Counted from the stretch's first letter, positions 26,601 to 39,700 are shown. The stretch is 64,000 bases of DNA from Straminergon stramineum (GCA_963920665.1 OY987265.1:14327001-14391000); one strand, 5' to 3'. Notes: generated by a model not told the origin, from the letters alone. A program made the numbers and translations.

Positions 26601-27020
26601 AATACCCCAAGGCCTCCTTATATCTCATTGTTTTGCACCTATTGTACACCCATTGATAGCTAATTTGGCTAACAACAATTATTCATTGTCTTCAATTCCT
26701 AAATGTATTTTCATAATTTTTGAGCAAAAACTACTACAAAACCCAATGTATGCCAACTATAAGGTGAAGTATATAAATTTGTTATAACTATTATTCAACT
26801 CTATTATACTTTTCCACCAATTTTCAAGGCATTTTGTTAATTGAAATGCATTTTTGCATTCTTGAGCAAGTTAATTAAATGCTTTACAAGGTACAATTCT
26901 ACATGGCATCACAAGATTGCCCAACAACTATATTAAATATTAGGTAGAAATTCAAATTGACGAGAAGAAGTGTCAAATCTCCTACTGTAGTAATGTATTA
27001 CAAATGATATTCAAGAAAGT
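20633..27020. other. Long region without recognised genes
   Basis: From 20633 to about 21990 the DNA is moderately GC-rich and is probably the promoter and leader of the NHL gene on the - strand. TATA-like runs lie at about 21333 and 21357, and a - strand frame of 122 codons at 21608-21976 is not protein-like enough to call. From about 21990 to 27020 the sequence is strongly AT-rich with short frames only. TTAACCCTAAAACC near 22421 resembles one end of the TTAACCCC element family but has no partner. Nothing else could be identified. Confidence 0.5.
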
Positions 27021-28130
27021 TCAATCTTTTGTTGGTGGCCATGGATGATGAAAAATACATGCTGTACCGAACCGACAACACCCCTCATCTATGTATGGAC
27101 GGCATAGTTTTGCACCCTATATACACAAAACAAATTTATCAAATTGTAATCCATTACCATCCATTATACAAAATGATATACATTTTCAACTTCAACATCT
27201 GGAATTTGAATGTTATAATCATACTTTGTGCACAATATAAAATTATTAAAATTTATTATGTAAACCTCCTTCACTCTTACCTTTCTCCATGGCAATCCAT
27301 TGTAAGGATTAATAACAGCAGGACTACCTCCAGTTGCAAATACCATGCGATCAGAAAATTGAGGTTCATTGACGTCATCATCTCTTGGGGCTACACCATC
27401 CATTTGCATCTCCTACACACAAGTCTATTTTAATGCACTACAATAATAATAATTGTGTGTACATTTTTCAAAAATGATTTAAAACTAATTGAAAAATCAA
27501 GCAATTCAAAGAGTGATATTGTATTGAATATATTACCCGAATTAATTGCCTATGAAAATCCTGCTGAAAAGCTTCATATGCATAGTATGTAATTCCTTTG
27601 TAAGTAAAGGGGCTGTTGGAAGCAAAAGAAGATAGACTAGCATATGCTACTTGGGGGTCATAACTACATTGTCTTGAATTTGAAGTATAATTGTCCACAA
27701 CTTGTGCATTTTCAACATGTGCTACTTGAGGATAGTAATTACATTGTCCTAAATTTGAAGCATGATTACTCACAACTTGTGTATTTTCAACACATGCTTC
27801 TTGGGGATCATAACTACATTGTCCTACATTTGAAGCATGATTATCCACAACTTGTGTATTTTCAGCACATGCTACTTGGGGATCATAACTACATTGTCCT
27901 AAATTTGAAGCATGATTATCCACAACTTGTACATCTCCATTGAGTAAAATTTTGCCTACAAGTAATTGTGCTTTTGAAGAAGAGGAATCTAAATGCAAAT
28001 CAATTGATTCAACAACTTCTTTAGATTGAGAGTTTGAAGGAATGGAATTCAGTTGCAAATGAGAAGATTCAACTTCATCTCTTTTAGAATCAATAGGTTT
28101 AAAATCATTCAAGTGTTTTATAGCATCCAT
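27021..28130 (-). CDS. CCCH zinc-finger protein with four 25-residue tandem repeats
   Basis: Three exons on the - strand, 28130-27537, 27412-27281 and 27116-27021, join in phase 0 with GT-AG introns to 273 residues. Residues about 65-165 contain four tandem repeats of 25 residues with the core QVVDNHASNLGQCSYDPQ. Exon 2 encodes a conserved-looking linker (YNGLPWRK). Exon 3 carries one finger, C-x8-C-x5-C-x3-H (CRPYIDEGCCRFGTACIFHH), then PWPPTKD and the stop. CCCH fingers bind RNA, so an RNA-processing or mRNA-control role in nucleus or cytosol is likely but unproven. The ATG at 28130 lies one base after an acceptor-like TTTGTTTAG, so a non-coding first exon upstream is likely. An alternative in-frame ATG at 28139 exists. 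Codon use is AT-rich, unlike the other genes here. The precise family is not recognised; it could be a young or decaying gene. Confidence 0.6.
27646..27945 (-). repeat. Coding minisatellite, four 75-bp units
   Basis: Units begin at 27646, 27721, 27796 and 27871, exactly 75 bp apart, and keep the reading frame of the CCCH gene exon 1. The middle two units are the most alike; the outer ones diverge. The fourth unit loses similarity after about 60 bp. Confidence 0.9.
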
Positions 28131-29314
28131 CCTAAACAAAATATATTTTCAATCAAAAAAAATAATGAAAGATCAATGCTCAATGTATCAATGCTCAAAA
28201 CTTATACTCTTACACTTGATAAAAAATGATATTACATAAAGTAAACTTTTAGAGCAAAAATAGAACATCCAAAAGTAAAAGATCTCAAGAACTATCAACT
28301 ACAACTCTAGATTTCTATTTGTTTCTAAAAAAATAATAGATTTCTATTTGTTCACAAAAATAGAGACATCAATTTTAACAAGTCCACACATTAGCTCCAT
28401 GGAAGTCACAAAATTGAAAATCTTGACAATCTTTTAAATTGTTCACTATGACTATTCAATTATCTTCAACAATTCAACAAGAAAAGAATGGAATTCTAAA
28501 AAGGTGGACAAATGCTTCTAACATCTCTAGTCCAAAAAGTAGAAATTTAAGAAAAAGTGGAAGCAAACTATAAGGTCAATAAAAATAACTCTAAGTTCTA
28601 AGTTGTTTAAGTGGTTGGAGAGTTTGATAAGCCCCATATCAAAAACCCATGTTAATGACACTTGACACTAGGAAAATTGAAAGAACACATATGATAAGAA
28701 TAACAAAAGCAATCACACATAGCTTAAAATACTTTGAAAAATCTTCAAAGCTCATTTGTCCTCTATCCCCTAAACCATGAATCACACTAAAATATGATTG
28801 AAATTCTAAGTACTATCTTCTAAATACTAAGACAATTTTGAGAACACAATTCACAATCCAATTCTATAATTCATTAAATTGATGACTCAATGAGAGAAAG
28901 CCATGGACTCATCATAATTACAATCACAAATTAGGGTTTCCACTCAAAGGAAATATAAACCCATAAATCCCATCACAAATTCTGGAGTGGGAGGAGATGT
29001 TCTATACTTGGAAGAGGTAACATTGGAGAAAGCGGAAAGACACTTGCAATGGTAACATAACATTGTGCAATCGTACATATTACTGAAAATCCGCTCAGCA
29101 CATTTCTCCTCTATCTCTAAAACCATAAATCTCAGGAAAAACATGGTTGAATTTCTAGATGCTATCATTCTCAGATTAATCTTGAGAATAGAATCCGCTA
29201 ATCCAATGCGTAATTGTACATAAAATCGGGCGAAGACTCAATGAAAGGAAGCTATGAATACCTGATCGCCCAGTTAGGGTTTCGCATCATCACTAATTAG
29301 GGTGTGCATTCTTT
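28131..29314. other. Intergenic region, CCCH gene leader and kinase 3' flank
   Basis: Mostly AT-rich and without a convincing coding frame. It should contain the promoter and any leader exon of the CCCH gene (-) and the 3' untranslated region of the kinase gene (-). Two similar stretches, near 28730-28900 and 29095-29260, both contain AAACCATRAATC, then AAATTCTA(A/G), then GAATMMRTAATCCA-like text. They look like an old direct duplication. Confidence 0.4.
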
Positions 29315-32300
29315 CTACTTGGAGAAGGTGACTGTGGAGAGGATGGAGGACGCTTGATCGGCGCCGAGGAAGAAGTAGGGATGCCGCAACGCCGCAGCCG
29401 CCGACAATCGCCCACGGTTGAGGAACGTGCGCTCGCAAACCAATTTGGTAGCCAAGTCCCAGCCCTTGCCTCCGTCCATGTCCAGCATATCGAAGTTGAT
29501 TCTCGCCACGTTCGTCATCGCCCTCCAACTTCGTAAATCGTATCCCACAGATTGAATCTCCTTCTTGAATGTCTGGAATCCAATTGCAGTGCGCAGGCCC
29601 ACGCACGACATTTGTAGGAAGATCACGCCGATGGAGTACATGTCGAACAAGTCCGGGCTGTAGATCTGCGGGACGTAAGTTGCACGGTTAGGGTTTCGCT
29701 TGTGGCCGAAGAGCAGAAATTCGGTCACAGAGATCCGTGGTTGGACAAGGAATAGTGCTGGGTTTCAAGAGTAGCCAACACTTCCATCGTTGGACACAAC
29801 TTGCGATGTGCCGCTCTTGCATTCTTCAATGAAACTCTTCCAATGTTGGAAATTGTCACCCATTTCCAACAGTTTTCAAAACTCGTCATTTTCATGTTTG
29901 TGACTGGCGACTCATCTTCATGAAGACTCAACAGCATCTAATTAGAAATTCGAGAAAAATAGGGTATCAAGGTTCCCGATACTTTGAGGTGGGTGACTCT
30001 TCCAACTTCAAGTTCACCCACCTCAAAGAGATGATAGTTAAGTTGTCAGTTCTTAAACTCATCTTCATCCTTTGTGTTTGATGAATTCATCTCATTGGCT
30101 GCCCTCTTATTGGGAGAATTGAAAGAATATGGTATTCAAAGTACAAACACTTTTGGGCCTTCCCTATATCATTTCATTCTACTGTTGAAACCATTCAAAA
30201 GTCGGAGGTGCCAAAGTGCTAGACGAGCTCCAAACGTAGCAAATTAGGGTAACAAGATTTCAAGTTTCTACTAAGGATCTGATCCTTTTAAAGAAGAATC
30301 TGAGGCTCAGAATCAGACTAACCTCAAAATAGAAAGATAAAGGGGAGTCTCGCAGTTGAAGTCCAGAGCTTTGACACACCCTAACGTTGCACAGTATTTA
30401 CCTCCTAAACTAGTCCCAGACTCACAAACGGAGAGACAATAGAAAGAGAGCTTGCCTGCCAGAGCAGCGGAGAGAGGACGACAGCAACCGGCTCCACAGG
30501 CGGCACGGGAGTCTTCTCCGGCAGCACGTAAAGCTCCGGCGGGCAGTAGTCCGGGTCGAGAATCCCCCTCTCAGGCACAAAATTCTTCCCTACACGAAGA
30601 TCCGTCGCCGCTCCGAAGTCCAGCAACTTCAACTTGCCCTTGTCCGTCACCAGCAAGTTCGACGGCTTCACATCCCTGTGGACGATTCCCGCGGCGTGCA
30701 TTTTGCTAAGAGCAGTGATGACTTGCCGCATGATTTTCTTGATGATCAGGGAGTTTCGTTTCATGTCGTCATTGTTTTTGAGCACTCGACCGAACAGCGG
30801 GATTTCTAGGTTTTGAGGGAAGTTCTGTTGCCTCATGAAATCGAGGAGGGTTGAATCGCCCTGCACTTTCCAGCGGGAACGTTAGCAACTCGAATCGAAG
30901 GGAATGGAGAACAAGATCCAAGGAACAAGATCCAAGGGTAGGCATAAACCTCATACTTCCAGATAAGCCATTTGCCGCCCCGTGTGAACTGTCCCCTGGT
31001 AATGTCAGCTGTGAAGGAGCCTAAGAAATCCGCACACACGCTGGATGCTGCTCTTGACATCCGGTAATTGAACCACTCCTCCATCTCCCCGCATTCCTCG
31101 GCCCCTACCACTCCTACTTTCACCTGCAATCACGAAATTCGCACGTTTTCATATAACTAAGTTTCAAAGGAGTTCAGAAGCCAAAATCATGTTCCACCTC
31201 AGGTGATTCCAACGTTGGAATGGGAGGGAAACAAAATTGCTGGGTACACTGAGAACCCATCTCCTCTCAATTCCCAACATTTTTGAGTAGCAGAGACACG
31301 GCACCAGTCGCCAACGGTGTCAGCTGAGAGTTATTTACAACAAAGTTATGCCTAATTAATGCAAATCAAGCGAAACTGAAGCCTTAAAGAAAACACCCTA
31401 ACAACTGAAGACAACGACTCATTAGCTTGCGTACGTCTCAATTGTTCAAGACGAGCGCAATTTAGCAAAACAAGGTCTCAGGAATTATCAAAGGTTTTCT
31501 AGAGTGTTACGAAAAGGCAGATGACGAGTTTCCGTCACTGGAGGCACAACGACGAGTCTCTAATGACAAAGCCTGAAGATCCGAAAACTCCTAACGTTGC
31601 AAAAATTCCTGGAGAATGCGAGTGAGAGCCTCCACAATGGAAATTGTTACACGTGAACCCACTATTGATAGGCTTTAGGGCAACAACCAGTCTTCCCAAA
31701 TCCCGAACCCTAATAAGTGCAGGCACAGAGTTTCAGACCGTCACCTTTTTCAACACCACTTTCTTGAACTTCTTGTAATTCTCGAACTCCTCCAATCGCC
31801 GTCCGCGTCTCCCAACGCTCTCCTCCTCGGCGCTCACATTCTTGGGCAAGATCACTCCCGTGAACACCGTCCCGAATGAGCCTTCCCCCAGTCTCTTATC
31901 AATAACGAAATCCGTGCGCTTCCAGCTCCTCCGTCCACGCACAAACTCAATCACAGCCTGCATGGGCGCTCCCAGGTACGTGTCCAGCGTGCCCGTCAAC
32001 ACGCCCGGCTTGGCTGTCAAGTAGAACAGTCCCACGGCGGACGTCCCTGCCATCCGAAGCCTCTCCGCGTCCAAGTGGTGCGTCAACGCACTCACGTTGG
32101 ATAACCCCTCAGTCGCCGCTCCCGGAAGGTAACTCACAAGCTCAGGGACACCGTGTTGCAGCTGCGTCACCACATCGGTCACGCCATTCGCCATCACGCG
32201 CACACTCACAGACTTCGTATGCTGCTTCGATTTCGTGACCACTACTCCCAACAATCCCTGTCCACAGAAAGTGCTTTTACTTCGACAAAAAACTCTCAAA

Positions 32301-32542
32301 TTCATCTCTACACTCGAAGTCGCAATAGTCGATCCCATAGTCGCGGGCTTCAATCCCATCGACACGGGACAAAATCCAGTCGTCACGGATCCCATCGTCG
32401 CCCTAGCTCCGAATTTGTTTGAATTCAGTGTTCCGAGTGTGGCATTCACCGAATTCAAAACCGTGGTAGGAGAATGAGAGTACATTCTAGAGTATGTTGC
32501 CACAGCATTCGCCCCAACTGGAATGCTCTTACAGGTAGACAT
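29315..32542 (-). CDS. STN8: Thylakoid serine/threonine protein kinase, STN8-type
   Basis: Four exons on the - strand (32542-31745, 31123-30950, 30860-30456, 29665-29315) give 575 residues. Residues 1-80 are Ser/Thr-rich and look like a chloroplast transit peptide. A hydrophobic segment lies at 165-185 (YLTAKPGVLTG). The kinase domain has the glycine loop GEGSFG (219-224), ATP-binding Lys265 (VVLKK), HRDVKPSN (385-392) and DFGAA (405-409). The C-terminus ends in AALRHPYFFLGADQ and FSK, like STN8 and unlike the longer tail of STN7. STN8 phosphorylates photosystem II core proteins in thylakoid membranes. The membrane segment, EEWFNYRMSRAA and DPDYCPPELYVLP also favour STN8 over STN7. Intron 3 uses a GC donor (CAG|GCAAGC). 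The gene is divergent from the IBR3 homologue. Confidence 0.92.
29982..30028. repeat. Perfect 15-bp hairpin in kinase intron 3
   Basis: CTTTGAGGTGGGTGA (29982-29996) is exactly complementary to TCACCCACCTCAAAG (30014-30028), with a 17-base loop. It lies within the 790-bp intron between exons 3 and 4 of the STN8-type gene. Several TTCCAA(C/T)GTTGGA-like palindromic bits occur in the same intron near 29780-29870. Confidence 0.85.
31206..31221. repeat. 16-bp perfect palindrome in kinase intron 1
   Basis: ATTCCAACGTTGGAAT reads the same on both strands. It lies in the intron between exons 1 and 2 of the STN8-type gene. The same core recurs in weaker form in intron 3, which suggests a shared repeat or binding site. 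Confidence 0.8.
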
Positions 32543-33750
32543 TCAAGGAATCCATGGGCTCAGATGGAAGAGGTTCGCGTGAGGGACTCGAATTGCAGCT
32601 GAATTTTGGTGTGCGGAGGAGCTAGAAGGGGCTTCTGGGGTACCATGGCAAGGCTGCTACGAGCGTGCGTGCTGCAGCAGCCATGGCGAGGACGGAGAGA
32701 AGCGGACAACAATGGCCCCAGCTTCCTCATCGGGCTGGATAAAGGTCGCGTTCAGTGGAAGGCGAAGGAAGGAATGCAAACGAAAGGTAAGGAGATTCCG
32801 TAAAGGGGGTGTCTGGCTGGGAGTGGGCCCGTCTTCTTTTGGGGGGTGCCAATGGGGTGCTGCCTAATGTCATCCCCTGAAACTAGTTTCTAAAACCCCT
32901 TTTCCCACTTGAGACACCAGTTTCGGTGAAATGAGTCAGAGTACCTCCTGTGCTTCTGTCTCGTCAGCTTCTGTCACACCCGTCTTCGGCCTCGGAGCAG
33001 CAGCATCGGTGCATTTGACGCTGGCCGCTTCTCCAGAACCCTTTCTTCCTCAATTGCGGACGGAATCGGAAATCGGAATTTCCTCATTGCTTCACAATCA
33101 GTTTCGCTTTAGGTGGAGACTTACCTGATGGAGTTTCGTGGTGTTGGTGTCTGTTTATTTTGTTGCATCTTGGCATCGCAGCAGACCGGTCAAGCTTTTC
33201 GCGCGATTGAGCGTCATATTGTTAATTTTTTTGTGTTCTTGATTTCTAAGCTGAGATATCGATTCAAATGTGCGTGGAAATGGGCTTAGCTTAGGTTTAT
33301 TCGGGGTTGGAAGAATTGGTTTTGAGCTCGGGCGATTTGTGCGGTAGGACTTTGGTTCAAGAGGGAGGAGTGGCGCTGAGAGGGTTCTCGTGCATTGGAT
33401 TATTAGCTTCATTTCTCGATTTATCTAGTAATTGAATACAATATATTTCAAATAGTATCAGATTGACTAAATTTGGGAGGGTAGAGAAATCTACCAAGTA
33501 TGGAAAAGGAGAGAGAATTGATCCCGCTTGAATTTCTCCTCCTGTGATTCTGCTTACGTTTGATTATAGCGCTAATCAGTATACTCCTCGCAATCATCTG
33601 GCTTGCCACTGCATTGTCTACTTCTCCATAAATATAGTGTTTGCTTATTTTTTATGCTGATGACACTCGTAGTGTTCTTGTGGATTTCTATGCTGCAGTT
33701 GCATTGACTTCCGGAGGCAGGAGATTTTGAGCACTTCGTTGAGGGGCAGG
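32543..33750. promoter_or_regulatory. Divergent promoter region between STN8-type and IBR3-type genes
   Basis: The kinase starts leftward at 32542 and the IBR3 homologue rightward at 33751. The first 650 bases are GC-richer and contain AGTGGGCCCG near 32823, a TGGGCC-type element of many plant housekeeping promoters. A + strand frame of 65 codons at 32931-33125 sits in the probable leader. An acceptor-like TATGCTGCAG ending at 33698 suggests a leader intron before the IBR3 ATG. No protein was recognised in the region. Confidence 0.45.
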
Positions 33751-36700
33751 ATGGCGAACACAACGACGAGCATGGTGGTTCCTGTGGACTCTGCTCATCG
33801 GCTTGACGAGCGGGCCCTGCTTAGATACTTGCAAACACATGTCAAGGGTTTTCTACCTCCACCGGCAACTTTGCAGTTGTCTCAGGTAAATACGTGGAAC
33901 TCCAAAGAATTTACGTACAGTCTCCAGTCACTTCACAACATGAAGCCTCATCCACCGATGTCGCTATTGCCAGTTGATCCCGGTACTGAGTTTCCTTTAT
34001 TGAAGCTTCCTTGTAAGTAATGCAATGCGTTCATTAATTATTTTCTTAATAGACTTTGTCATCTATATATTGAAGTGAGCCTTTGTATGGAGCCGAAGGT
34101 AGATGCAGGAGCATGGTATGGAGGTTTATTTAGGTATTTGTGCGTCTCTTTTTGTCTGTCTTTACAAACGCGTCTTTGATGGGAGAATGTAGTTCGGGCA
34201 TGGACAATCGAATCCGACTTATCTAGTGCAAGTGGAGCTGCATGGTGCTTTACAACGCTACGTGCTTCGGAAGAAACCACCCGGGCATATTCTTCAGTCG
34301 GCCCATGCTGTTGAGCGCGAGTATCAGGTACTACTTCACTCGGTTGACCAAATCTTACAGTGTCAATCAATGAGCGGTTTCGCTGGTTAGTTGTCACTTC
34401 CAACTGCAGTCATTTATGTAACCTGGATTAATTTCGGAAGGCCTTCACTATTGAAACCTTCATGTGATCTTTCCAGGTCTTATCTGCGTTAGGCGGGGGC
34501 AAATCCAAGGTGCCTGTTCCGCGTGTGTATTGCCTGTGCACAGATCCTACCGTGATTGGCACTCCTTTCTATGTCATGGAGCATTTGGAAGGGCGACTGT
34601 TTGTGAACCCGAATTTGCCAGTAAGATCCGTATTCCATAAGTGATAATTTTTTCGTAAATATTCATTTGGTTTCAGGAGGGTTAGCAGAAAATTAGTACT
34701 AAGTAAATTGAAATACCATGCCTGGAGCTCGAATACAATGAGTGAGTGGTTTCCGATGAGAATAGTAGTTTTCTTAAATTATGGAGTTTCAGAGTGAATA
34801 AGAGAGCTCATTTGCAGCCAAGTTGTACCACATAGGATCTACGTTAGAACACTATGTCGTTTCTTCTATTGTAGTGCAAGTTATGAATGCTAGTGAACCT
34901 CTTACCTCATTCCTTGTTGTGGAGAACTTCGAAATTCACCTTTTCATTACTTCATAAGATTCACTAATATGGATTTTTGAAAATTTGCGAAGTCGACGAA
35001 TGTTATCTGGTTGTACTCGCGTCTCGTTCACTTGGCCCAATGGCTATGGTCCGCTGCGCTTGCGAGAGATATGGCTGGAGTTGAACTTTTTGTTGCTTTT
35101 GCTCAGGGTATGGATCCACAAGAGCGAAAGGCTATATATAATGCAATGGCCAGAGTTTTGGCTGCTATTCATTCAGCCGATGTTCATGCTATCGGTTTGA
35201 GCCGATATGGTCGAAGGGAAAATTACTGCAAGAGACAGGTTCGGGGCTTCTGAATTTTTGGTAATTATGTTCCAGACTCTTTGTTATGAATGTTTTCGAG
35301 ATATGTCTCTTCTATTTCCCTCATAGTTCCGTTTACGGCAATTCATTAATGTTGTTGTAGTTGTGAGAGCAGGTTGAAAGATGGGCTGCGCAATATCATC
35401 TATCGACAGGGAAAGGGAAGCCTGATCCAGATCCCAACATGTTGGAACTCATTCAATGGCTACGAGAGAATATTCCGGAAGAGGATGGTTTTGCTGGCTC
35501 AAGAACTGGAATTGTGCATGGAGATTTTCGACTAGATAATCTTGTATTCCATTCTACTGAGGTGTAGCTTTTACGACTCAATTCATGACCTTGGATTTTG
35601 GAGCATCATATGGCAGGAAGATTTGAAGCCTCTTTTCTTAATTATTTATGCTGTTTTGCATGTGGACGAAGAGTTTTTTGTCAGGTATGCTTGATACAGT
35701 TACGGCCTTCTATGGAAACGACTAACGACTTTCAATCTAATTCTGATATTGCAGGCTCGTGTTATAGGTGTACTGGATTGGGAGCTTTCAACACTTGGGA
35801 ATCAGATGTCAGACGCTGCCTACAACTGTCTGGTACACTTAACAAGACTTTTTTGTGGAAGCATATTAACATTTCTTTTAATGTCTTTGAATTATATTAT
35901 TGAGGAAATTGTACCCTGGGTTAGTAGTAATCACTTTTAAATCAATCATTTTCTTCCATTGATTTTGTCTTTGACCAGTTGGAATTGGTGAATGCAGCCT
36001 TATGTTGTAAAAAATAAAGAGAGTCCGGGCAAGAATTACGGTTTTGATGAACAATTTGCAGATGGCATACCATCACTATCGGAATACCTTGCTGAATACT
36101 GTGATGCAGGAGTAAGTGCAGCGCGCTTTCACCATTCATGTTTTCCTCTTATATTCAATTAGCCACTATTTTTTTTGTGTTTGATCGATATTTTTCATCC
36201 AGTCTATCCATTGGTTGTAGTGTAGTTACATTGTCACTTACGATCTTGTTCTAGATATTTGGTCATGGTATATCTTTAACGAGGTATTTAAACGCTGGAG
36301 TTATCAGTATAGTGTGTGTGCCTGTGTTTCTCTAGTTTAGGACAGCGGTGAGTAACGTGTGAAGTCTGTGAAGTTCAATGGAGGGTGTCATATCTTCCTG
36401 TATTCATCAGACCATTAATGCAGGGTGTTCCATGGCCAGCTAACACGTGGAATTTCTACACCGCCCTTTCACTATTTCGATATGGTGCTATTTTGGCTGG
36501 AGTTTACTTGCGGGTGCTTCAGGTTTGTTGAACTTACTTGCTGACTTTCTCTTACGCCATTCAATAGTAACTTTAAGGATTGGATTTTCCAAGTGGGTTT
36601 ACCGGGCTTGTTGAATCCCGACGCCCTAAACAGTAGTTTACTCGTCCTTGCTCTATTGATGCACGTGACGTGAAAGATAACTTATAATATCAATCATTCA

Positions 36701-39700
36701 TATCTTCATCTAGGATACGACCTCTCGTAATTTTGTGTATTTCTGTACTTTGGACTATAATCACAGCGCCAAGTCTGCAATTTCTTGTTGTTTCGTTTTT
36801 AGATGATTATTACGTGTTCATGAGGTTCTGACGTACGAATTGTGCCAGTGACTAAGATTTCCTGAATTTGACAGGGTAATGCTTCAGGTGGTAAGCGATC
36901 AGAAGACTCAGGGAAAATGGCGCTATACTTCGCTGCCACTGCACTTAGATTGGTGAAACAAGGGCCAATATTGCCACCCCGTCCTCCTCACTCTGTTTCA
37001 GGTAATTCGTGAAAAATCACCTACTTGGGACGTATTTAGCGTGACATTAAGCATGCTCGGTATTTTCCACAAAGAGCGTCTGATCTTTTCCTTATCCAGT
37101 AATTGTCCTAGATGTGATGGCTATGCTGTAAATGTCAAAGTATGAATGAGGTTATGTTTCTAGCTTTTAAATGTCGTTTCTCTGAGGTTGCAATCACCCA
37201 CTAGTTTACCTGCCAGAATGCAAATTAGTCGACTGTCCAGATAACATTTTGGTCAGTCATATTGTGGCTATTATTGATATGTTATTCCAGCTTGTTAATA
37301 AAAATTCGGATCTCCTCCATCCAATAGCAGTAGTGTGCAACATCTGTGTTGTGTAGCCTATGCAGCATTTGCTTTATCTTTTCTTTCTGCCATGGAACCA
37401 GCTAATACGGAGCCGCATGCAAGGATCATCGGCTCTGAAAGTAGCTATCAGAATCCTCTGGGGTTCACTCCTTCGGCAAGGGTGCAGGAGATAAGGAAGA
37501 GGTTGCTCTCCTTTATGGAACATCATATTTACCCAAGTGAGAAGGAGCTCAACGAGCTGATGTACTCCTCCAGTCATAGGTGGACTATCCATCCGACGGA
37601 GGAGAGGCTGAAGAAGTTGGCGAAAGCAGAAGGGCTTTGGAATCTTTGGATACCGGTAATGTAATGACTTTGTTCCATCGTTTCTGTCTTTCTGGTGATG
37701 GGATAATGGAGGTATTTAGAAATACAGTTTTCTAAATACATGCCCTGGATTAGTTGGCATCAGGCGACTGAGTTGCTAAGTTTTGCGAAACACAGGCAGA
37801 CAGTGCAGCTCTGGCATCGAAGTTGCTATTCGATGATGAGAAAGCCTTACGTTCTAAGGATGCAGCTGATCGGCTAGTGGGAGCCGGACTGAGCAATTTG
37901 GAGTATGCTCACTTATGTGAAATTCTAGGGCGGTCTATGTGGGCTCCCCAAATGTTCAATTGTAATGCTCCCGACACAGGAAACATGGAGGTATTAACAG
38001 TTTATTCATCCAACAACATTATTGTATTGTGATGTTGTATAACGCTATGATTATTCGTAGGAAAGGAATTTCCGGAGCAGCTGGTAGTGTATTTGAAGTT
38101 GTATTCACTGCAGCATTAACTCAGTAACATAGTCGGGTTCTAGTGGTCAATAATTAGTTCTGATTTGAGATGGTGTTCATGACGCACAGGTGTTGTTAAG
38201 ATATGGAAACCCTCAGCAGCAGAGGCAGTGGTTGAAACCTTTGCTGGAAGGAGAGATACGCTCCGGATTTGCCATGACTGAACCCAACGTGGCATCTTCT
38301 GATGCTACCAACATCGAGTGTTCAATTGTTAGGTCAGTTGTACTTGCACGGCGTCCTCAGTTTTCGTCGCTGTTCTTCGTACATTTTACATCGGTTTTGA
38401 TATTTGTGCTTAGTGGCTAGGTGTTTCTCATGTTTTCTTGAGATGACGTAAGAAAATTTGAGTAAACGTGCCTCTTGCAGTCTCCTGTCTGAGTTTGAGA
38501 TGTGGCAGCAAGCGATTTGATATATTACTATATGTTGCACATGGGATGACGAATCAATGGACAGTGTGAAACTTACGTTTGGTTTCTGCTTCTAGGTTTT
38601 TGCCCATTTCTCAATAAGAGGCATTGTGCTCATTAACTTGATTGGTAATATTGAGGTTGGAGATTGCTGAGCTAATGCCTTGCGGATTGATGCAGAGAGG
38701 GGAATGAGTACGTCATCAATGGTCACAAATGGTGGACTAGTGGTGCAATGGATCCACGATGCAAGTTGCTCATTGTCATGGTCTGTATCTGTAGACATCA
38801 GGATTCCCGATGATTTATTCTTCATGGTTATCAAAAGAGCTCTCGGCAGTTTTCTGCTGGTTGTTGACGTAAATGAATCAGAATTGTATATTGAACTTTT
38901 CTCTTACTGGGCTTTTCACCTGTGACTTCAGGGGATCGTTGTACAGCTTGCTGTGGTCAAATTTCTCCGATTTGTATAATTAGTGCTGGTTGATATTTTC
39001 CTGAGTCAAGGTTTATGAGTGAATATATTTCTATTTTGGTGTAGATATTTGCTTGTGTTAATTTTATTCTTTGCATGTGCAGGGCAAAACAAACCCAAGT
39101 GCTGCCATGCATCAGCAGCAGTCTATGGTGCTTGTCGATATTAACACACCAGGCGTGAAAATTGTGAGGCCATTGTTAGTTTTCGGCTTCGATGATGCTC
39201 CACATGGCCATGCGGAAGTTAAGTTCGAGAACGTCAGAGTTCCTGTCTCCAATTTGTTGCTGGGTGAAGGCCGAGGATTTGAGATTGCTCAAGTGAGGAT
39301 TCCTCCTCAGCTCGAATTTTTCTAGTTCTAATATTGTTGCAGATGCCAACCTCCTAAGGTGGTCGGTCATTTGAGGAAGTCATGCTGATGTGTGCTTGGC
39401 TTAATTTGATTGCAGGGTAGATTAGGCCCAGGACGTCTTCATCATTGTATGAGGCTACTAGGTGCTGCCGAGCGTGGCATGGATTTGATGGTGAAGAGGG
39501 CAACACAACGAAAAGCATTTGGCAAGACTCTCGCTCAACAGGGCACGTTTGCACATATGCTTGCCAAGGTTTTGCTCATGTCCACTTCTACACTCACGTA
39601 ATGAGCATTTTTCGGCTCTGGAGTTTAGGTTTATATTTTTTTGCTCATCCGGATTTAGAGATGATGTCAGGGAACATGGTAAGGTTTTGTTCAATCTAGA

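Noticed and set aside
31745..32542. STN7 (state-transition kinase) as the identity of the thylakoid kinase
   Set aside because: The membrane segment YLTAKPGV, the EEWFNYRMSRAA block and the short C-terminus fit STN8; STN7 has a long C-terminal tail.
32931..33125. 65-codon upstream frame in the IBR3 leader as a gene
   Set aside because: Ser/Ala-rich, no family resemblance; at most an upstream open frame.
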